A DNA stretch of 57,862 bases from a virus. The notes below the pieces were generated by a model. The model made no database searches, was not told the DNA's origin, and saw only the letters and a list, made by a program, of their open reading frames with translations. Made by a program: the position numbers and the translations under genes. Position 1 is the stretch's first letter; each line of letters opens with the position of its first letter. Of the stretch, positions 48,241 through 55,706 are shown piece by piece. The DNA is taken from positions 1 through 57,862 of IMG/VR virus record IMGVR_UViG_3300030108_003177; one strand, given 5' to 3'.

Positions 48241-48726
48241 ATGGCAACACAAGACGAAATGTTTGAGAAACCTATTTCGAGGTCTCCTAGAACATCTAAT
48301 ACAAGAGAAAAGACAGCTGCAAGAAAACCGTGGGCTCCACCATCTATGTTGGACGCACCTCCTGCACCTGATGGCTTTAAACATCGCTGGATAAGAGCGG
48401 AAACCAGAGGGTTCAACGATAGTAAGAACATCTCTGCTAGAATACGAGAAGGTTGGGAACTCGTAAGAAAAGATGAATATCCAGATTTTGAAGCACCAGT
48501 TATAGATTCAGGCAAGTATGAGGGTGTATTTGGAGTTGGTGGACTAATTTTAGCTCGTATACCAGAAGAAACTGTTGCAGAACGCACAGCTTACTTTAAT
48601 GCAAGAAGTGCAGATCAAATGGAAGCAGTAGATTCTGATATGATGAGAGAAAATGCTCATTCTACTATGACAATTAGTAGACCAGATCGTCAGTCTCGCG
48701 TGAGCTTCGGAGGGAAAAAATCTTAA
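48241..48726 (+). CDS. Conserved head-region protein
   Basis: 161 aa from ATG 48241 with AAGGAG upstream. The earlier in-frame TTG is less likely. A disordered basic start (SRSPRTSNTREKTAARKPWA) is followed by a compact domain with KHRWIRAETRGFNDSKNISA and GWELVRKDEYPDF. Common between scaffold and capsid genes in marine podoviruses. Role unknown, perhaps head assembly. Confidence 0.55.
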   Translation: MATQDEMFEKPISRSPRTSNTREKTAARKPWAPPSMLDAPPAPDGFKHRWIRAETRGFNDSKNISARIREGWELVRKDEYPDFEAPVIDSGKYEGVFGVGGLILARIPEETVAERTAYFNARSADQMEAVDSDMMRENAHSTMTISRPDRQSRVSFGGKKS

Positions 48727-48750
48727 CTTTTAACTTTAATGGAGACTTAA

Positions 48751-49383
48751 ATGGCTAATAATTTAGCAGGCGGCTATGGCTTACGTCCTATTGGGTTAGT
48801 AGGTGCGGGTGCTAACACTACTGGTACTACACAGTATGAAATTGCGTCCGATAATACAAACGCCATCTATCAAGGTGGTATAGTAATTCCTACTGCGGCA
48901 GGAGTCATAGACATAACTGACCAAGCGGTTGCACCGTTAGGAGTTTTTTATGGTGTTGAATATGTCGATTCAGGCACAAAGAAAACAACATTTAAAAACT
49001 TTTGGCCAGGATCAAATAATGTCAGTGTTGATACAAACTTCCCTATAAAAGCGTTTGTATTTGACAACCCTATGCAATTATTCACAGTAGTTGCAGACGG
49101 AACTAACACAAATAGAGCGACAGCCTTGGCTGATATTTTTGCAAATGCTAGTATGGCAAGTGTAAATAACGGTAGCACCAACACGGGTCAGTCTACTGAT
49201 ATGCTTGACATATCTACAGCTGCAACAACAGCAACTTTGGATGTCAGAATTGTAGGGTTGTATGAAGATGAAGGCAATACAGATTACTCAGCATTGGGTC
49301 ATCAGTATATTGTACGTCTTCTAGGACACTTTAACTCAGGCTTTGCGGCTGCCGTTGGTACCGCTGCCAATACTGGTATATAA
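48751..49383 (+). CDS. Capsid-associated structural protein
   Basis: 210 aa. AGGYGLRPIGLVGAGANTTG and TFKNFWPGSNNVSVDTNFPI, with a beta-rich Thr/Asn/Ala composition. The family sits next to the major capsid protein in many marine podoviruses and is probably a decoration or lining protein. GGAG precedes the start. There is no catalytic motif. Confidence 0.6.
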   Translation: MANNLAGGYGLRPIGLVGAGANTTGTTQYEIASDNTNAIYQGGIVIPTAAGVIDITDQAVAPLGVFYGVEYVDSGTKKTTFKNFWPGSNNVSVDTNFPIKAFVFDNPMQLFTVVADGTNTNRATALADIFANASMASVNNGSTNTGQSTDMLDISTAATTATLDVRIVGLYEDEGNTDYSALGHQYIVRLLGHFNSGFAAAVGTAANTGI

Positions 49384-49395
49384 GGAGAATAGAGT

Positions 49396-50301
49396 ATGGC
49401 TATATCAAGAGCACAATTAGCGAAAGAGCTAGAGCCTGGTCTTAATGCCTTATTTGGCCTTGAGTATGACAGGTATGAAAATGAACACGCAGAAATATTT
49501 GATGAAGAGTCATCAGATAGAGCGTTTGAAGAAGAAGTGATGTTAGCAGGCTTTTCAACTGCACCGACTAAATCAGAAGGTGGAGCTGTGAGCTTTGATG
49601 ATGCACAAGAAACATTTACTGCAAGATATACACATGAGACTATTGCTCTTGCTTTCTCAATCACTGAGGAGGCAATTGAGGATAATCTTTATGATAGACT
49701 TGCAAGTAGATACACCAAAGCATTAGCTAGATCTATGGCACAGACCAAACAGATCAAAGCAGCTGCTATCCTAAACAATGCGTTTAGTACAAGTAGTGCA
49801 ATCGGTGACGGTGCTGCATTAGCATCTGCTTCTCACCCAACCATCAATGGTAACCAAAGCAACATTTTATCAACTGCTTCTGACTTAAATGAAACATCAC
49901 TTGAGCAGGCATTGATTGATATTGCTGGTTTCAAAGACGAAAGAGGGTTAAAAATTGCTGTAAGAGGCACAAAACTCATAATTCCAAAAGAATTACAGTT
50001 TACTGCTGAAAGAATTATGAACAGTAATTTAAGAGTTGGCACTTCAGACAATGATGCAAACGCAATCAAAAACATGGGTATGTTACCAGAAGGAGCGGTT
50101 GTAAACCACTTCTTAACAGACACAGATGCGTTCTTCATCAAGACTGATGCACCAAACGGTTTTAAATATTTCAACCGTTCACCTATCAAGACAGCTATGG
50201 AAGGCGATTTTGATACAGGAAACATGAGATTTAAAGCCAGAGAGCGTTACAGCTTTGGTGTTTCCGACTGGAGATGTGTATTCGCAACTCCTGGAGCATA
50301 A
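49396..50301 (+). CDS. Major capsid protein
   Basis: 301 aa. RAQLAKELEPGLNALFGLEY, SDRAFEEEVMLAGFSTAPTK, TARYTHETIALAFSITEEAI, SRYTKALARSMAQTKQ and the C-terminal RERYSFGVSDWRCVFATPGA follow the HK97-fold capsid family widespread in marine podoviruses and related to the Mu gpT type. A strong AAGGAG site and the terminator directly after the gene fit its need for high expression. Confidence 0.85.
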   Translation: MAISRAQLAKELEPGLNALFGLEYDRYENEHAEIFDEESSDRAFEEEVMLAGFSTAPTKSEGGAVSFDDAQETFTARYTHETIALAFSITEEAIEDNLYDRLASRYTKALARSMAQTKQIKAAAILNNAFSTSSAIGDGAALASASHPTINGNQSNILSTASDLNETSLEQALIDIAGFKDERGLKIAVRGTKLIIPKELQFTAERIMNSNLRVGTSDNDANAIKNMGMLPEGAVVNHFLTDTDAFFIKTDAPNGFKYFNRSPIKTAMEGDFDTGNMRFKARERYSFGVSDWRCVFATPGA

Positions 50302-50320
50302 AAATATTTACATATTTTAT

Positions 50321-50356
50321 AAGGGGTCTTTTCAGGCCCCTTTTTTTATGTATAAT
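50321..50356 (+). terminator. Terminator with embedded promoter after the capsid gene
   Basis: AAGGGGTC (50321..50328) pairs with GGCCCCTT (50335..50342, one G-U), loop TTTTCA, then seven T. The loop TTTTCA (50329..50334, 4 of 6 to TTGACA), 16 bases and a perfect TATAAT (50351..50356) form a promoter inside the terminator. The new transcript would begin near 50363 and carry the hairpin CGAAG/CTTCG (50370..50385) at its 5' end. Confidence 0.65.
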
Positions 50357-50411
50357 AGAAGTACCTTGACGAAGAATTAACTTCGACAATAGCCAAGACA
50401 AGGAGAAACAT

Positions 50412-51038
50412 ATGGCTAATTCAACTTTTTCAGGTCCTATAAGATCTGAAGGTGGTTTTACTTCTATAAGTAAAAATGCCTCTACAGGTGCAATCACAAC
50501 ACTATCAAGCATCAACTCAAGTGGAATCTCATCTTTTGATGCTAACACTATGCCAGTAGAAGCTGGCACAGGTATTACTGGTGGAACAGGAACCATTTAC
50601 AGAAGTTCTGTTCAAAGAGTTGGTGGAATTATAACAACAAGAATTTTAATTGACTTGACTGGTTTAAGATCAACTGCATCTGGAGACATCATCGGTGTTA
50701 ACGGTACATCTAATGTATGTCACATAGGTCAGATTACAGCTGCTAGAAACGGTACAATCTTAACAGGTAGTATGGAGTGTTTTGAAGCACCAGCAGGTGG
50801 TGATCCAGACATAAACGTACATTCTGCAACAGAAGGTACTGGTGTAGAAGATGGTGCTATTTCAAGTTTAACAGAAACATTATTGGTTAATGCTGGTGAT
50901 GCAACTCTTGGAAGTAAAGTTTATTTCACTGCGGTGCCAGCTGCTGATGAGTTTTTATATTTAACCCTTGGTGATACAACAGATGCCGATTATACAGCAG
51001 GTAAATTGTTTATTGAATTAATGGGCTACGAAGCTTAG
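50412..51038 (+). CDS. Virion structural protein
   Basis: 208 aa. ANSTFSGPIRSEGGFTSISK is the usual start of a marine phage structural family. The remainder is beta-rich with Gly/Thr/Ser and ends FLYLTLGDTTDADYTAGKLF. AGGAG precedes the start, and a promoter and hairpin leader lie upstream. Probably an external head or fibre-base protein. Confidence 0.55.
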   Translation: MANSTFSGPIRSEGGFTSISKNASTGAITTLSSINSSGISSFDANTMPVEAGTGITGGTGTIYRSSVQRVGGIITTRILIDLTGLRSTASGDIIGVNGTSNVCHIGQITAARNGTILTGSMECFEAPAGGDPDINVHSATEGTGVEDGAISSLTETLLVNAGDATLGSKVYFTAVPAADEFLYLTLGDTTDADYTAGKLFIELMGYEA

Positions 51039-51051
51039 TTAGGAGATACAA

Positions 51052-51456
51052 ATGGCTGACGCAGTAACATCTCAAACTATTTTTGATGGCGATAAAAAGG
51101 TCATTCAGAAGTTTACAAATATTTCTGATGGAACCGGTGAGTCTGAAGTCAAAAAGGTGGATGTAAGTGCTTTAAACACAAATGGTCATGGACAAACTTG
51201 CACAGGTGTAACCATAGAAAAAATATGGTGGCAGTGTGTAGGCATGAAAACTCGGTTGTTTTTTGATGCCACTTCAAATGCTTTTATAATAGAATTAGGT
51301 GAAAACCAAAGTGGTTATCACGACTATTCTAGCTTTGGGGGCTTAAAAAATAATGCAGGTTCTGGTGTAACAGGAGATATTCTTTTTACAACGGTAGGTC
51401 ATTCAAGTGCAGATACTTATACTATCACGCTTGAAATGAGAAAGAACTATGACTAG
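51052..51456 (+). CDS. Virion structural protein
   Basis: 134 aa, beta-rich: SQTIFDGDKKVIQKFTNISD, EKIWWQCVGMKTRLFFDATS, DILFTTVGHSSADTYTITLE. A single compact domain, likely a capsid or neck surface protein. It ends inside the first gene of the basic cluster (eight-base overlap). Confidence 0.55.
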   Translation: MADAVTSQTIFDGDKKVIQKFTNISDGTGESEVKKVDVSALNTNGHGQTCTGVTIEKIWWQCVGMKTRLFFDATSNAFIIELGENQSGYHDYSSFGGLKNNAGSGVTGDILFTTVGHSSADTYTITLEMRKNYD

Positions 51457-51733
51457 GAAAAGGGACAAACAACCGCCTAGAACAAAAAAATATTACCGCC
51501 CCACTAAAAAAGGGGCGGGCATGACAGCAGCTGGGGTAGCTAAATACAGACGCGATAATCCGGGTAGTAAGCTTAAAACAGCTGTAACAGGCAAGGTAAA
51601 AAAGGGTTCAGCAGCCGCAAAACGGAGAAAGTCATTTTGTGCGAGAAGTGCAGGCCAGATGAAAAAATTTCCGAAAGCAGCTAAAAATCCTAATAGTAGA
51701 CTAAGACAAGCAAGAAGACGATGGAAGTGTTAA
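51449..51733 (+). CDS. Very basic protein, marine phage DUF type
   Basis: 94 aa, about one third Lys/Arg. KGAGMTAAGVAKYRRDNPGS, KLKTAVTGKVKKGSAAAKRR, KSFCARSAGQMKKFP and the final RRRWKC with paired Cys match a small domain repeatedly found in marine phages without known function. It would bind DNA or RNA through charge, and may be packaged in the head. First gene of the basic cluster. Confidence 0.6.
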   Translation: MTRKRDKQPPRTKKYYRPTKKGAGMTAAGVAKYRRDNPGSKLKTAVTGKVKKGSAAAKRRKSFCARSAGQMKKFPKAAKNPNSRLRQARRRWKC

Positions 51734-51939
51734 TGGCAACTAAGAGAGAAAAAGATTTTTTACATAATTTAGATAAAAGAATGTCTGTACTTGAAGAAGT
51801 AATAAAAAGATTAGAAAGTAACCATCTTACACATCTACAGGCACAAATTGACAAAATTGATAGGCGTGTGTGGATGTTAATAGCTGGTGTAGTGTTACAG
51901 CTAATATCAATCGTATTTATTTTTGTAGGGGGTAAATAA
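51733..51939 (+). CDS. Coiled-coil plus membrane helix protein (XhlA-like)
   Basis: 68 aa from the TAATG overlap. LHNLDKRMSVLEEVIKRLES, then LQAQIDKIDRRVWMLIAGVV and LQLISIVFIFVGGK: a coiled coil ending in one membrane helix, like hemolysin XhlA-type phage proteins that assist lysis. Oddly placed inside the basic cluster. Confidence 0.5.
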   Translation: MATKREKDFLHNLDKRMSVLEEVIKRLESNHLTHLQAQIDKIDRRVWMLIAGVVLQLISIVFIFVGGK

Positions 51940-52094
51940 TGGCCTTAACAGGTGTAGCAAAAAGAAAAGTCAAAAAAGTACAGGGTAAATTAAAAAAAGC
52001 AAGTAGAGCTCATGCTAATCAATCTAAAATATTAGGAAGTTTACTTAAAAATGGTAGCAAGACTAGAAACAATAAGAAAAAAAATAAAAGGTAA
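51939..52094 (+). CDS. Very basic small protein
   Basis: 51 aa, about 40 percent Lys/Arg, beginning MALTGVAKRKVKKVQGKLKK. The ATG overlaps the previous stop (TAATG). It overlaps the next frame by 44 bases, which is unusual and may mean that one of the two is not translated. Candidate DNA-condensing protein. Confidence 0.45.
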   Translation: MALTGVAKRKVKKVQGKLKKASRAHANQSKILGSLLKNGSKTRNNKKKNKR

Positions 52095-52194
52095 AAAAAA
52101 ACTGGGGTTTAGTGAAAGAGCAAGAGCTGTAAATAAGGGTTTATTGCCTAGTAAAGCGAAAAAAAATGACAAAAAAAAGAAAAAAAGATCCTAA
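52051..52194 (+). CDS. Very basic small protein
   Basis: 47 aa, beginning MVARLETIRKKIKGKKKLGF and ending in a Lys run (KKNDKKKKKRS). Its start lies inside the previous gene and its end overlaps the next by 29 bases. GGAAG upstream is a weak ribosome site. Accepted because charge and style fit the cluster. Confidence 0.4.
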   Translation: MVARLETIRKKIKGKKKLGFSERARAVNKGLLPSKAKKNDKKKKKRS

Positions 52195-52462
52195 AGTTGG
52201 AACAGGAAAAAAGCCGAAAGGTTCTGGCAGACGCTTATATACGGACGAAAACCCTAAGGACACGGTTAGTATTAAATTTGCTACGCCGTCGGATGCCAGA
52301 GCAACTGTTGCCAAGGTTAAAAAAATCAATAAACCGTTTGCGAGAAAGATACAAATACTTACGGTCGGTGAACAAAGAGCAAAAGTGATGGGCAAAACTC
52401 AAGTTGCAAATATATTTAAAAAAGGTAAAGATAGTATTAGAAAACAGAGGAGCACAGCATGA
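52166..52462 (+). CDS. Basic conserved marine phage protein
   Basis: 98 aa. KKDPKVGTGKKPKGSGRRLY, TDENPKDTVSIKFATPSDAR, then a basic helical end with VMGKTQVANIFKKGKDS. It has a recognisable conserved middle, unlike its shorter neighbours. Probably nucleic acid-binding. Overlaps the next gene by four bases (ATGA). Confidence 0.6.
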   Translation: MTKKRKKDPKVGTGKKPKGSGRRLYTDENPKDTVSIKFATPSDARATVAKVKKINKPFARKIQILTVGEQRAKVMGKTQVANIFKKGKDSIRKQRSTA

Positions 52463-52689
52463 CCGTTGTAAGAACTGGACCCAAACCAGGTAAACAAACT
52501 GTTACATATTTTAAAAAGGGCGGTGCAGCAAAAAGCAAAGGTAGTAAAATATGTCCTGAAGGTAAAGCATGGGCAAAACGAACCTTTGATACATATCCTA
52601 GTGCATATGCAAATTTAGCCGCCTCAAAATATTGTAAAGATCCAAATTACGCAAAAAAGGCCAAGGGCGGTAAAAGAAAGGGTCGCTAG
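52459..52689 (+). CDS. Basic conserved protein with GG motif
   Basis: 76 aa. YFKKGGAAKSKGSKICPEGK, AWAKRTFDTYPSAYANLAAS, KYCKDPNYAKKAKGG: a small conserved domain with two Cys and a tyrosine/alanine helix between Lys-rich ends. Similar proteins lie in the structural module of other marine phages. Shares its last base with the next GTG start. Confidence 0.6.
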   Translation: MTVVRTGPKPGKQTVTYFKKGGAAKSKGSKICPEGKAWAKRTFDTYPSAYANLAASKYCKDPNYAKKAKGGKRKGR

Positions 52690-53069
52690 TGGGTGAATTA
52701 AAAAAATGGTTAAAGCAAGATTGGGTGCGAATCGGCACTGACGGTAAGATTAAAGGGCCTTGCGGTACATCCAAAGATAAAAAAAATCCAGATCGTTGTT
52801 TACCACGAGCAAAGGCAAATAGCTTATCCCAATCAGAACGTGCCGCTACAGCAAGAAAAAAGAAAAAAGCAGGTGCAAAAGGTAAAACAGTTGTGGGTAA
52901 TACACCAGCAGCTAAAGTAAGAAAAATGGGTTCTGGAGGTGCAATACCTAGCACAAAAGCAAAAAGACCCTTTAAAGGTAAAGTAAAAACAGGTAGTGTA
53001 GTAGCCAGAGGCTGTGGAGCTGTTATGGCAAACAGACGTAAGGTTACACAGGGTTCAGTCAGTAGTTAA
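52689..53069 (+). CDS. Basic Cys-containing conserved protein (GTG start)
   Basis: 126 aa. LKKWLKQDWVRIGTDGKIKG then PCGTSKDKKNPDRCLPRAKA and SLSQSERAATARKKKKAGAK: the W-x-x-DG...CG...C pattern of a small family (DUF5872-like) common in marine phages. The C-terminus has GSGGAIPSTKAKRPFKGKVK. GTG overlaps the previous TAG. Function unknown. High basic charge. Confidence 0.6.
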   Translation: MGELKKWLKQDWVRIGTDGKIKGPCGTSKDKKNPDRCLPRAKANSLSQSERAATARKKKKAGAKGKTVVGNTPAAKVRKMGSGGAIPSTKAKRPFKGKVKTGSVVARGCGAVMANRRKVTQGSVSS

Positions 53070-53083
53070 CAAAGGAGGGCAAA

Positions 53084-53353
53084 ATGCCAGCAAAAAAGAA
53101 AAAAAATATGAAGAAAAAAGGTTACGCCAAAATGATGGGTGGCGGTGCAGCCGGAATGAAAAAGAAGGGTTTCGCTAAAGGCGGAACTGTGAAAAAGATG
53201 AGAGGCGGCGGTGCAGCCGGAATGAAAAAGAAGGGTTACGCCAAAGGTGGTGCTGTCAAAAAGATGATGGGTGGCGGTGCAGCTGGCATGAAGAAAAAAG
53301 GTTTTGCTAAAGGCGGTGCTATTAAAAAGATGAGAAGAGGCGGCCGAGCATAA
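53084..53353 (+). CDS. Lys/Gly repeat protein, histone H1-like
   Basis: 89 aa made of three near-identical units of about 23 residues (GGGAAGMKKKGFAKGG, then TVKKM or AVKKM/AIKKM). Nearly one third of residues are Lys or Arg. The protein resembles histone H1-type tails and would be expected to condense DNA. AAAGGAGG precedes the ATG, indicating strong translation. Each repeat carries the AKGG motif also seen in large virion proteins. Confidence 0.6.
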   Translation: MPAKKKKNMKKKGYAKMMGGGAAGMKKKGFAKGGTVKKMRGGGAAGMKKKGYAKGGAVKKMMGGGAAGMKKKGFAKGGAIKKMRRGGRA

Positions 53354-54022
53354 GTGCCTTATCTTCAAAGTAACATCCCGCATTTTAAATGCTGGGTGAG
53401 AAGAGAGTATACGCACAATCACGAAAAATATCATGGTGAATTTATTCATGCTATGGCTATTGCAGTCACTACCGTGCCTGATAGATGTTTAAGTTTTCAA
53501 ATGATTTTTACAGGTTGTGAGTCTGATTTTGATGAAAGTCAAAATATTAACGGTGGGGCTATGTGGGCTCGTATGCCGATCACAGCTCTAGTTGCAGATA
53601 CTCCTTTGGACAATTGGCCAGAGCCTATGCCTGTTCATTTAGTCCAACCTTGGGATTGTAGTTCTCATCATCATTCAATAATAAAACTAGACCGAGTGAG
53701 CTCTAGTCCTTGGAAATGTAAGATCGATGGTAAGTTTTACACAGGTAAATATCTTTTTACCGTAGATTATACAGAGTCAGATATAGCTGATGATCCTGCT
53801 CAACACAAACAAAGTCATGTAATAGAATTAACTGATGCTGGTAAATGGACTGGAAATATAGTAGCATTACCTAATAACAGGGTTCGTGCAACAAGTCCTG
53901 CATTATGGGAGACTGGTGAGGGTGCACCTGATTTTAAACCAAGCCAGTGGATTCATAACGCAGAATGTGATAATAGTTATATGGACCCTAGTGTTACATT
54001 TGATAACTTGTATAAGGATTAA
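53354..54022 (+). CDS. Conserved marine phage protein
   Basis: 222 aa from GTG directly after the previous stop. HFKCWVRREYTHNHEKYHGE, MPITALVADTPLDNWPEPMP and LVQPWDCSSHHHSIIKLDRV are rich in His, Trp and Cys. The family is widespread in marine phages near neck genes, with no known activity. A structural or metal-binding role is possible. Confidence 0.6.
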   Translation: MPYLQSNIPHFKCWVRREYTHNHEKYHGEFIHAMAIAVTTVPDRCLSFQMIFTGCESDFDESQNINGGAMWARMPITALVADTPLDNWPEPMPVHLVQPWDCSSHHHSIIKLDRVSSSPWKCKIDGKFYTGKYLFTVDYTESDIADDPAQHKQSHVIELTDAGKWTGNIVALPNNRVRATSPALWETGEGAPDFKPSQWIHNAECDNSYMDPSVTFDNLYKD

Positions 54023-54024
54023 AC

Positions 54025-54693
54025 ATGGCAACATCAAGCTCAACAGATTTTGAATTAGACGTAGCAGAATATATAGAGGAGGCTTTTGAAAGATGTGGTC
54101 TTGAAGTAAGAACAGGCTATGATTTAAAAACTGCAAAAAGATCCATGAATTTAATGTTAGCTGAATGGGCTAATCGTGGTTTAAATCAATGGACAATAGA
54201 GCAGAGAACACAATCTTTGACTGCGAATGATACAGACTATTCTTTGGGCACAGATGTAATCGACATACTTTCAGCTGTTGTTAGACGAAGCAGCACTGAT
54301 TTTAGTTTAAGTAGAATTAGTAGAGACAGCTATTTAGCAATACCTACAAAAACTTCAACAGGACGTCCGACACAATTTTTTCTTGATAGACAAATCACAC
54401 CTAATTTAAAGATTTGGCCTGCACCTGAAAACAGTACAGACGTTATAATTTATGACGCCCTGACACGAATACAGGATGCAGATGCTCCTGTGAACACACT
54501 TGAGATACCATTTAGGTTTTATCCTTGTTTGACAGCTGGCCTTGCTTATTATTTATCCTTGAAAAAAAATCCTCAACTCACTCAAATGTTAAAGGTTATT
54601 TACGAAGAAGAGTTTGAAAGAGCTATGGGCGAGGACAGAGATAGATCAAGCTTTACTGTTACCCCAGAGTATCAATATTTTAGGAGCAACTGA
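54025..54693 (+). CDS. Head-tail adaptor-like protein (SU10-type)
   Basis: 222 aa. DVAEYIEEAFERCGLEVRTG, LKTAKRSMNLMLAEWANRGL, NQWTIEQRTQSLTANDTDYS and the final PEYQYFRSN fit the SU10/P22 gp4-like adaptor family that forms the ring under the portal. First of two adaptor-like genes here, separated by a small gene at 54693. It shares a base with that gene. Confidence 0.7.
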   Translation: MATSSSTDFELDVAEYIEEAFERCGLEVRTGYDLKTAKRSMNLMLAEWANRGLNQWTIEQRTQSLTANDTDYSLGTDVIDILSAVVRRSSTDFSLSRISRDSYLAIPTKTSTGRPTQFFLDRQITPNLKIWPAPENSTDVIIYDALTRIQDADAPVNTLEIPFRFYPCLTAGLAYYLSLKKNPQLTQMLKVIYEEEFERAMGEDRDRSSFTVTPEYQYFRSN

Positions 54694-55031
54694 TGGGTAG
54701 ATTTGCTTCAGGTAAACACTCGTTTGGGATATCTGACAGATCTGGTATGAGATATCGACTTAGAGATATGAAACTTGAGTGGAATGGTTCTTTAGTTGGA
54801 CCAGATGAATATGAAAGAAAACACCCACAGTTAGGCCCATTTAATGTCCCAGTTGACGGTCAAGCGATAAAAAACGCTAGGCCTGATAGTCCTACAGTGC
54901 CTGTTGACTTTTTAGTGTTTACAACTAATCCTATTGATAAGCCTACCTATACAGATAGCCATATACCAAAAAAACTTGATAGTTTTGAGGTTACAGGTAG
55001 TATTGGTAGTGTAACAGTGAGTGTGGCATGA
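54693..55031 (+). CDS. Small neck-region protein with C-terminal VTG unit
   Basis: 112 aa. GRFASGKHSFGISDRSGMRY, MKLEWNGSLVGPDEYERKHP, QLGPFNVPVDG, and C-terminal FEVTGSIGSVTVSVA, which looks like one unit of the repeat in the fibre at 78..1040. A common neighbour of adaptor genes in marine phages. Four-base overlap with the next gene. Confidence 0.55.
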   Translation: MGRFASGKHSFGISDRSGMRYRLRDMKLEWNGSLVGPDEYERKHPQLGPFNVPVDGQAIKNARPDSPTVPVDFLVFTTNPIDKPTYTDSHIPKKLDSFEVTGSIGSVTVSVA

Positions 55032-55675
55032 GTTTTACATTAACAACATTGACAGCTTCAATTCAAGAATGGACAGAGAACGATGAAACTACGTTTGTAG
55101 CAGAAATACCTTTTTTTATAAAAAACGCAGAAGAAAGAATTTTTAAATCAGTAGACTTAGATTATTTTAGAAAAAATGTTACTGGTACAATGACAAGTGG
55201 TAATAAGTTTCTTGAAAAACCTTCAGATTATTTGGCAACGCACTCTTTATCCTATGTGAACGCTAGTAGCGAAAATGTTTTTTTGTTACAAAAAGATGTA
55301 AACTTCTTACAAGAATATACTCCTAATCCAGCAACTACTGGCTCTCCAATATATTATGCACAATTTGATGTAGATACATTTATAGTAGCCCCTACACCAA
55401 ATAGTGATTTTTCTGTAGAGTTGCACTATTATTATAGACCCGCTTCTCTTACTACAGACGATAGTGGTACAACATGGATTAGCACAAATGCCCCAGATGC
55501 TTTACTTTATGCAAGTTTAGTAGAGGCTTACACCTTCATGAAAGGTGAAAATGATCTAATTAAACTATACAATGATCGATATATGGAAGCTATAACAAGA
55601 CTTAAAGTATATTCTGAAGGTAGAAATTATTCTGACTCTTACAGAGATGGGTTGGTAAAAGTTCCTAAGTCTTGA
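55028..55675 (+). CDS. Second adaptor-like neck protein (SU10-type)
   Basis: 215 aa. SIQEWTENDETTFVAEIPFF, IKNAEERIFKSVDLDYFRKN, ETPNPATTGSPIYYAQFD-like middle and LLYASLVEAYTFMKGENDLI. The helical frame with a beta insertion fits SU10-type adaptors or tail tubular proteins. Together with 54025 it would link portal to nozzle. Confidence 0.65.
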   Translation: MSFTLTTLTASIQEWTENDETTFVAEIPFFIKNAEERIFKSVDLDYFRKNVTGTMTSGNKFLEKPSDYLATHSLSYVNASSENVFLLQKDVNFLQEYTPNPATTGSPIYYAQFDVDTFIVAPTPNSDFSVELHYYYRPASLTTDDSGTTWISTNAPDALLYASLVEAYTFMKGENDLIKLYNDRYMEAITRLKVYSEGRNYSDSYRDGLVKVPKS

Positions 55676-55699
55676 CGTTTATAAGATATTATGTATAGT
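55672..55699 (+). promoter_or_regulatory. Putative leaderless promoter
   Basis: TTGACG (55672..55677), 16 bases, TATAGT (55694..55699, 5 of 6), overlapping the stop of the upstream gene. The expected start near 55706 coincides with the ATG at 55707, and no ribosome site precedes that ATG. Confidence 0.5.
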
Positions 55700-55706
55700 A
55701 TCTTAT

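Noticed and set aside
53084-53353. CRISPR-like direct repeats
   Set aside because: The repeats are in-frame codon repeats of a protein with no spacers. No other CRISPR-like array was seen.
53066-53449. 127-aa - strand frame opposite the Lys/Gly repeat protein
   Set aside because: His/Phe/Leu-rich reverse image of the DNA repeats; no start signals and no known pattern.
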